Shown in pieces: positions 5,696 to 6,448 of a DNA stretch of 6,448 nt (positions are counted from its first letter, which is position 1; the number at the start of each line of letters is the position of its first letter). The notes under the pieces were generated by a model. It did not search any database, had not been told where the DNA came from, and saw only the letters and a list, made by a program, of their open reading frames with translations. The stretch lies in assembly GCA_021806355.1 (NCBI GenBank), contig JAJZXT010000072.1, positions 1-6,448 of the forward strand. The letters are read 5' to 3'. Origin of the DNA: Thermoplasmata archaeon. GTDB lineage: Archaea > Thermoplasmatota > Thermoplasmata > Thermoplasmatales > Thermoplasmataceae. The position numbers were made by a program, and so were the translations under genes.

Positions 5696-6448
5696 TTATG
5701 ATTTAAATTTTATGACTTGATCGTTCACACTCTTTAGTGATGCAATTTGTTCAGTGAAGTAGCTTATCACAATGTCCGCTCCTGCCCTGAATATGCCCAT
5801 GGTATTTTCTTCAATCGCGGATTCACTCAGGAACTTCCTGTCTATAGCATTCCTTATCATCTGGTACTCCCCGCTTACACTGTATGCAGCAATTGGGAGA
5901 TCAAACCTGTCTCTTGCCATCCTGATTATATCCTGGTAGAATGATGCGGGTTTTACCATTATTATATCTGCTCCTTCCTCTATGTCAAGCTCTATTTCCC
6001 TCATGGCCTCCCTGGCATTGGGGGGATTCATCTGGTATGTTTTTCTGTCGCCAAACGACGGCGCAGACCTGGCCGCATCCCTGAACGGGCCGTAGAGGCT
6101 TGAGCTATATTTTGCACTGTAAGCCATGATAGGAATGTTCTCAAAACCGGAACTGTCCAGGTACTCTCTTATCTTTCCCACCTGCCCATCCATCATTCCC
6201 GATGGGGCAATTATGTCCGCTCCGTTCTCTGCTTGAGAAACTGCTATCTTTCCGTACACGTTTATGGTGGAATCATTATCAACATAGGAGCCCTTCAATA
6301 TCCCGCAATGCCCATGGCTCGTGTATTCGCACATGCACAGATCTGTAATAACGCCTATGCCTTTTCCCCTGAATATCGGCACTGCCCTCTGTATTATCCC
6401 GTTACCATTATACGCTTCCGTGCCTTCCGCGTCCTTGGATTTTGGAAT
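5696..6448 (-). CDS. hemB: Porphobilinogen synthase (delta-aminolevulinic acid dehydratase), 5'-partial
   Basis: Condenses two 5-aminolevulinate molecules to porphobilinogen, the first common pyrrole of haem, sirohaem and corrinoid synthesis; cytosolic, normally a homo-octamer. The frame is open to the window edge. The visible 250 residues begin IPKSKDAEGTEAYNGNGIIQ, a conserved internal HemB region, so about 75-85 N-terminal residues lie outside. A GTG at 6380-6382 is internal, not the start. Seen, numbered from the edge: the zinc site DLCMCEYTSHGHCGIL with C38, C40 and C48; the two Schiff-base lysines K113 (SAKYSSSLYGPFRDA) and K166 (IIMVKPA); and the VSGEYQM block near the end. All three cysteines are present, so it is the zinc-dependent type rather than the magnesium type with an Asp-rich site. 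The C-terminus is complete and the M61 peptidase gene follows after 25 nt. Confidence 0.96.
   Translation of the reverse strand: MPKSKDAEGTEAYNGNGIIQRAVPIFRGKGIGVITDLCMCEYTSHGHCGILKGSYVDNDSTINVYGKIAVSQAENGADIIAPSGMMDGQVGKIREYLDSSGFENIPIMAYSAKYSSSLYGPFRDAARSAPSFGDRKTYQMNPPNAREAMREIELDIEEGADIIMVKPASFYQDIIRMARDRFDLPIAAYSVSGEYQMIRNAIDRKFLSESAIEENTMGIFRAGADIVISYFTEQIASLKSVNDQVIKFKS

Noticed and set aside
1..6448. tRNA, rRNA, CRISPR array or riboswitch
   Set aside because: No cloverleaf with T-loop consensus, no regularly spaced direct repeats and no conserved leader structure could be found by reading; nearly all bases are coding.

Overview
The window looks like chromosomal DNA from a thermoacidophilic archaeon of the Thermoplasmata (Thermoplasmatales/Ferroplasma/Cuniculiplasma type). 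The grounds are a putative archaeal cro/C1-type HTH regulator with a nuclease-fold-like N-terminus, an archaeal ThpR 2H phosphoesterase, a short FtsJ/RlmE methyltransferase, very tight gene packing, and TATA boxes about 25-28 nt before start codons with no ribosome binding site (leaderless mRNAs). The lineage is inferred from gene style, not from a database match.

Left edge (1-655): the first ~260 bases read best on the minus strand as a decayed middle segment of an IS110-type transposase, broken by frameshifts and stops. Immediately to its right a plus-strand gene encodes a small winged-helix-like protein. Its 5' end runs antisense into the transposase remnant, so its true N-terminus is in doubt.

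Centre-left (643-2188): thpR (minus) and gcvH (plus) diverge from a 49-bp gap holding one TATA-rich block at equal distance from both start codons. gcvH is followed with no spacer by rlmE, so the lipoyl carrier of the glycine cleavage system and a ribose 2'-O-methyltransferase form one transcription unit.

Centre-right (2172-3772): a minus-strand two-gene operon with an ATGA overlap. The first gene is the HTH regulator; the second is an unrecognised 217-residue protein with a faint resemblance to TraB/Tiki-fold proteins. The regulator has its own leaderless promoter and a small palindrome between TATA box and start codon that could be an operator.

Right (3904-6448): a second minus-strand unit. 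hemB (5'-partial, porphobilinogen synthase, zinc type) is followed after 25 nt by an M61-family metallopeptidase with a C-terminal PDZ domain and no signal peptide. A 131-bp gap with a 7-bp-stem hairpin separates it from the regulator promoter. The genes are mostly housekeeping: haem synthesis, one-carbon metabolism, RNA processing and modification, and peptide turnover. The least explained items are the transposase remnant with its neighbour, and the regulator/TraB-like pair.
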